NCBI GenBank assembly: GCA_012295275.1
Contig: CM022673.1
Span: 27,817,261-27,839,760, forward strand
Direction of reading: 5' to 3'
DNA from: Chrysomallon squamiferum
Taxonomy: Eukaryota; Mollusca; Gastropoda; Neomphalida; Peltospiridae
Length of the DNA: 22,500 nucleotides
The notes below the pieces were generated by a model. That model searched no databases and was not told the origin of the DNA. It worked only from the letters and a program-made list of their open reading frames with translations. Shown piece after piece: positions 19,061-22,500 of the stretch (positions are counted from its first letter, which is position 1; each line of letters opens with the position of its first letter). The translations under genes were made by a program, and so were the position numbers.

Positions 19061-19884
19061 ACAGGTTTGTGTGTGCATGTGTGTACGTATACTTGTGGAT
19101 ATATATTTTAATTATAGAGGTTTTAACCTTCATCCTTTTTCTCTTTTATCTAGAGGTGTGTTCAACACTTTAATATAGTTTACACAAAACGAAATGTTGC
19201 ATAAAATTGTTTGCAGTTAAACTAGCAATTGTTTGGCCGGTGTGTTACACAGTTACTGAGTTTTAAACACAGGAATATTAAATATCAAAGGAATATTAAA
19301 CAGCTATATCGTTTTGGTAATAATGAGTTGTGGAAACCAACTACATGTATGAAAATTATGTAACAGTAAAAAGTATGTCGTAATTTGTTTTAGTTTGTTT
19401 TCTTTCTCCGCTGGTTAAATAAACTGTGTAAAGAATAACAGTTTTTTTCATCTTTATTTGTTTTTACTTTTTTTCACTTGAGCTCTTGATATTTCTTGAA
19501 AGTATGGAAAAATGAAGTTTGTTCCAAAACATCCAATACTCTAAAATCCACAATGCAGTTCAGTAGCTCAGCTCATAATATAAGCGTAATTTTACACAGA
19601 CAGATAGATCGAAGTTCCGTACTGTTAACGGGTTATTTCCAGTTCCTGCCAACGCCGACATCTAGTTTACCAAAGATCTGGTTTATATTTCAATGTCTGG
19701 AAAAGGTTTAGATAAATAAGAAAAAAGCAGCGTACAGCTTAACATTTTAAAATTTGACCTGTTTATATTTTAATTATTTTATTCATTCTGCTGTCCAATC
19801 ATCAAGGAATAAACAAGCGTAACAAAAAAAAAGAACAGTTATGAATTATTTGGGCGCCGCCATTTTTCTGACGTTGTAACGTCA

Positions 19885-19905
19885 TTCATTTTTTCTTTCT
19901 TTCTT

Positions 19906-19940
<35 letters not shown>
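19885..19940. repeat. (CTTT)n and poly(T) tract in copy C
   Basis: TTTC units run into about 30 T. Falls inside the upstream block at a point where copies A and B have shorter A- or T-runs. Confidence 0.85.
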
Positions 19941-19943
<3 letters not shown>

Positions 19944-21013
19944 GTTTTTCTTTCATACAGCAAAAACTTTTATCATCCTTATTATCATTTTAATCAGCTT
20001 CATAAATTAAAAGAAACTAGTTAATATTTCAGTAATATCAAAGACTTAAATATTAAGGTAATAAACCTAAAGCTGATAAAGGTATAACCAAAATGAAAAT
20101 AAATGCACACACTGCATATATAAAGTAGTGGTTATTGTCTGGTATCTATGTCTACGTTGAAAAGAAGCAATTACTCTTTGAAATAAATTTAAATCCAGAT
20201 CAAAACCTAATTTGTTGCTTTGTTTACACCTGCAGGTATAGTTTGTAATGGTTTCTTTTTGAAAAACTAAAAAATCAAGAGGAATTCGCTGAGAGGCTTG
20301 GCAACGGTAACAGTTTTCCGGAACCAAATCCTTTCCACTCTTACGTAATCCTTTTTCACTACTTCTGTCTGCATTGCTGTAACCTTGCTATATTTAAGTG
20401 TTTAAAATTTATAAAAGCTAAAAGTTATCATCTCATGGAGTAGTAGAAGTTTGATATTTGTCTCTATGTGAAATGTGTTTACACAAACACACTGCGACCT
20501 TTCCTCCTGCCCTACTCAAATCGTGTATTTATAAATTAATTTTCAGTTTGTTGTGTAATTTTAACGATATAATGTTTCGATGATTTCGATAATATTTAAA
20601 AGCAAAAGTTCCAGTTTACTACTGAATATTCTGTGGTATTTCTTTTTACTTATATTTATTTATTTATTTATTTATCTACTTCTTTATTTGTTTATTTGTT
20701 TGTTTGTTGTTTTTAGTCTGTATTTTTTCAATTATTTATTTATCTTTTATTTTTAATTTATTTATTTATTTATTTATTCTTACTTTTGTAATATAAAAAT
20801 TAAAAATACACCATCGACAATAAAATAATAATAAAAAGATTTTTTTAAAACCCACAAAACTATCAACAACAAAAATAATAATATTTATGAACATAAATAA
20901 AATTTCCTATCGAAGTAAGCCACTAGTGTACTAAGACTGTCATTTCTAGATTAAACCGTCCACGAATCCAATTTAAACATTTAGTTGGAGAGAGACGATT
21001 ACTCTTTTTCTTT

Positions 21014-21150
21014 GTGTGCGCGCGCTCGCGTGTATGTGTGTGTGCGTGTGAGTGTGTGTGTGTGAGTGTGTGTGTGCGCGTATGTGTGTGAGTGTGTGTG
21101 TGTTTCTGTGGTTGTGTGTGTGCGTGTGCGTGTGTGTGTGTGTGTGTGAG
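21014..21150. repeat. (GT)n tract, interrupted, in copy C
   Basis: About 137 bp of GT with GC and GA interruptions. Copy B has only a short (CA)n at 14679-14716 at the equivalent place, and copy A has none. Confidence 0.88.
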
Positions 21151-21464
21151 TGCAGTAAAATGTAAATGGATAGATTAGTTTAGGGAGAAAAAAATTACGA
21201 TTTCTCTCTTTGAAAAAAAAAAAATGTCCCCTAACAAAGTACACGAAAAAATATTTACTCCATAAATAATCACTGGCGACTGTAAGACTTAGTTAAGTGC
21301 AAAAGAAAGAAAAGAAAGAAATGCGTCAATAAGATATTACTTGAGGAAACTGATAATAAGAAGCACACAGGCAAGGGTCAAAGGGGAAATTCTGAGCTGG
21401 GACTGTCATGTCATTCATTATCACACTGAGAATTCATCTTGGCTCCAGCTGTCAGACATTACCA

Positions 21465-21471
21465 TATATAA
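21465..21471 (+). promoter_or_regulatory. TATA box of the second CAP exon 1
   Basis: TATATAA in the context ACCATATATAACCCC, 104 bp upstream of the ATG at 21575, matching the arrangement in the minus-strand gene. The CCAAT pair found upstream in the other copy is deleted here: CCAGCTGT joins directly to CAGACATT. Confidence 0.55.
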
Positions 21472-21574
21472 CCCCATATCACAGCCACTGAACTTTAAAC
21501 TGATTTAGTCACATAACGTGCTCGTTAAAACAGAAAAGCCTATAACGAGACCAGTTTGAACAAAACTGTTCACC

Positions 21575-21611
21575 ATGTTTTTATCTACATTACAGATAGT
21601 TTTCTTTCTTG
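21575..21611 (+). CDS. Second CAP exon 1 (partial gene, divergent to the first)
   Basis: Mirror copy of exon 1 of the minus-strand gene: the same 12 codons (MFLSTLQIVFFL) and the same G/GTAAGT donor, one synonymous difference in 37 bases. Upstream it keeps GTTCACC, the 5' UTR and the TATA box. I found no counterpart of exon 2 between here and the window end. In the first gene exon 2 lies 615 nt downstream, and this copy has expanded repeats there, so the rest may lie outside the window. It may also be an orphan exon. Confidence 0.7.
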
Positions 21612-21641
21612 GTAAGTTCGTTAAATATTATAAAATAGAAA

Positions 21642-21645
<4 letters not shown>

Positions 21646-21722
<77 letters not shown>
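21646..21722. repeat. (CT)n tract after the second exon 1
   Basis: 77 bp of perfect CT followed by (AT)n to 21735, 34 bp after the donor of the plus-strand exon 1. Counterpart of 14002-14078. Confidence 0.93.
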
Positions 21723-21735
<13 letters not shown>

Positions 21736-21941
21736 GTGTATGTATCTATGTGGGTAGATATCTGTCTCTTTTTTCTGAATGATTCTCCTCCGCATGTTTT
21801 TAATATAATTTTTACCTCTTCAAATTTGCACATAAAAAGAAAAACAAAGATCAAAAGAAATAAATAATGTCTTCCTGGGGTATTTCTTACACTTTTTAAC
21901 ACACACTTTACAGTTTTATATTTTATTTTATTTTACTTGAT

Positions 21942-22200
<259 letters not shown>

Positions 22201-22500
22201 TTATCTAAAATCTAACGGAAAGATAGTTAAATTTAAAAAACAGAAAGGATAACGTTTTCAGTAACATTTTCATAATTAAAATACCATTTTATTTTTAAAT
22301 TATTATCCATGCCTTTTGAACCCATCAGCTTAACAGGTGGGAACGTAATATAAAATGTAAAAGATTCTTTCCCTTTCAAAACGTAAGGTTCAGTTTGACC
22401 GAATTACACAGCAGTAAAACTGTACGACACACAGTGAAACTCCACATACCGAAAAAAATAATGCATTGGCGGAAATATTTCATCATCATCAATGTCATCA
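22201..22500. other. Window end; no exon recognised
   Basis: Non-repetitive AT-rich sequence. I looked for a counterpart of exon 2 (SFGLNFFPVCG) or exon 3 on the plus strand and saw none. A short (CAT)n occurs at 22480-22495. Confidence 0.6.

Larger units (their letters stand above)
19180..21940. repeat. Copy C of the CAP upstream block (opposite inverted arm)
   Basis: Reverse complement of copies A and B, ending near GTGTGTTAAAAAGTGTAAGA (read on the minus strand). It holds the second exon 1. Relative to copy B it has about 400 extra bp (about 20165-20570, shared with A), a long (GT)n tract, and a 100-bp loss in the promoter. It continues into 18440-19180, where homology to copy A (3750-4110) but not to B remains. 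Confidence 0.85.

Noticed and set aside
18556-19173. 205-codon plus-strand open frame
   Set aside because: Phe/Leu/Ile-rich product of (TTTA)n, (ATT)n and poly-T sequence; it also overlaps flank shared, with disruptions, with copy A.

Overview
This is nuclear DNA of an intron-rich animal, most likely a cephalopod mollusc such as an octopus. The DNA is very AT-rich and crowded with (AAT)n, (AAAT)n, (GA)n, (TA)n and (CA)n arrays. It carries a decayed Tigger-type DNA transposon and one spliced gene with small exons and repeat-filled introns. The gene encodes a CAP-superfamily protein of the CAP-EGF-ShKT type, a design I associate with invertebrates. The organism call is inference.

The gene lies on the minus strand. 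Eleven coding exons run from a start codon at 14149 to a stop at 6533. They encode a signal peptide, a cysteine-bearing linker, a CAP domain, an EGF-like module, a six-cysteine ShKT-like module, and a polar tail ending in a short hydrophobic stretch. Nine of the ten introns match in phase. The exon 6/exon 7 junction does not: the exons sum to 956 nt, one short of 319 codons. The allele is therefore either broken or carries a sequencing error. A TATA box and two facing CCAAT boxes lie upstream of the start.

The gene sits within larger inverted duplications. At its 3' end, a 41-42 bp minisatellite (5612-6535) begins inside the last codons of the gene and is mirrored at 1-290. The adjoining 1.1-1.2 kb sequences (about 291-1470 and 4535-5611) are also mirror images. 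This looks like the tail-to-tail junction of two convergent genes, the left one lying outside the window. At its 5' end, the promoter and exon 1 block (about 13800-16130) is mirrored at about 19180-21940. The mirror copy contains a second exon 1 on the plus strand (21575-21611) with its own TATA box. That looks like the start of a divergent second gene whose other exons lie to the right.

A third, rearranged copy of the upstream block (about 1475-4480), without exon 1, fills the middle of the tail-to-tail inverted repeat. The centre of the head-to-head inverted repeat holds the Tigger remnant (about 17485-18138) and a long (TA)n tract. The rest is introns, simple repeats and unclassified interspersed sequence.
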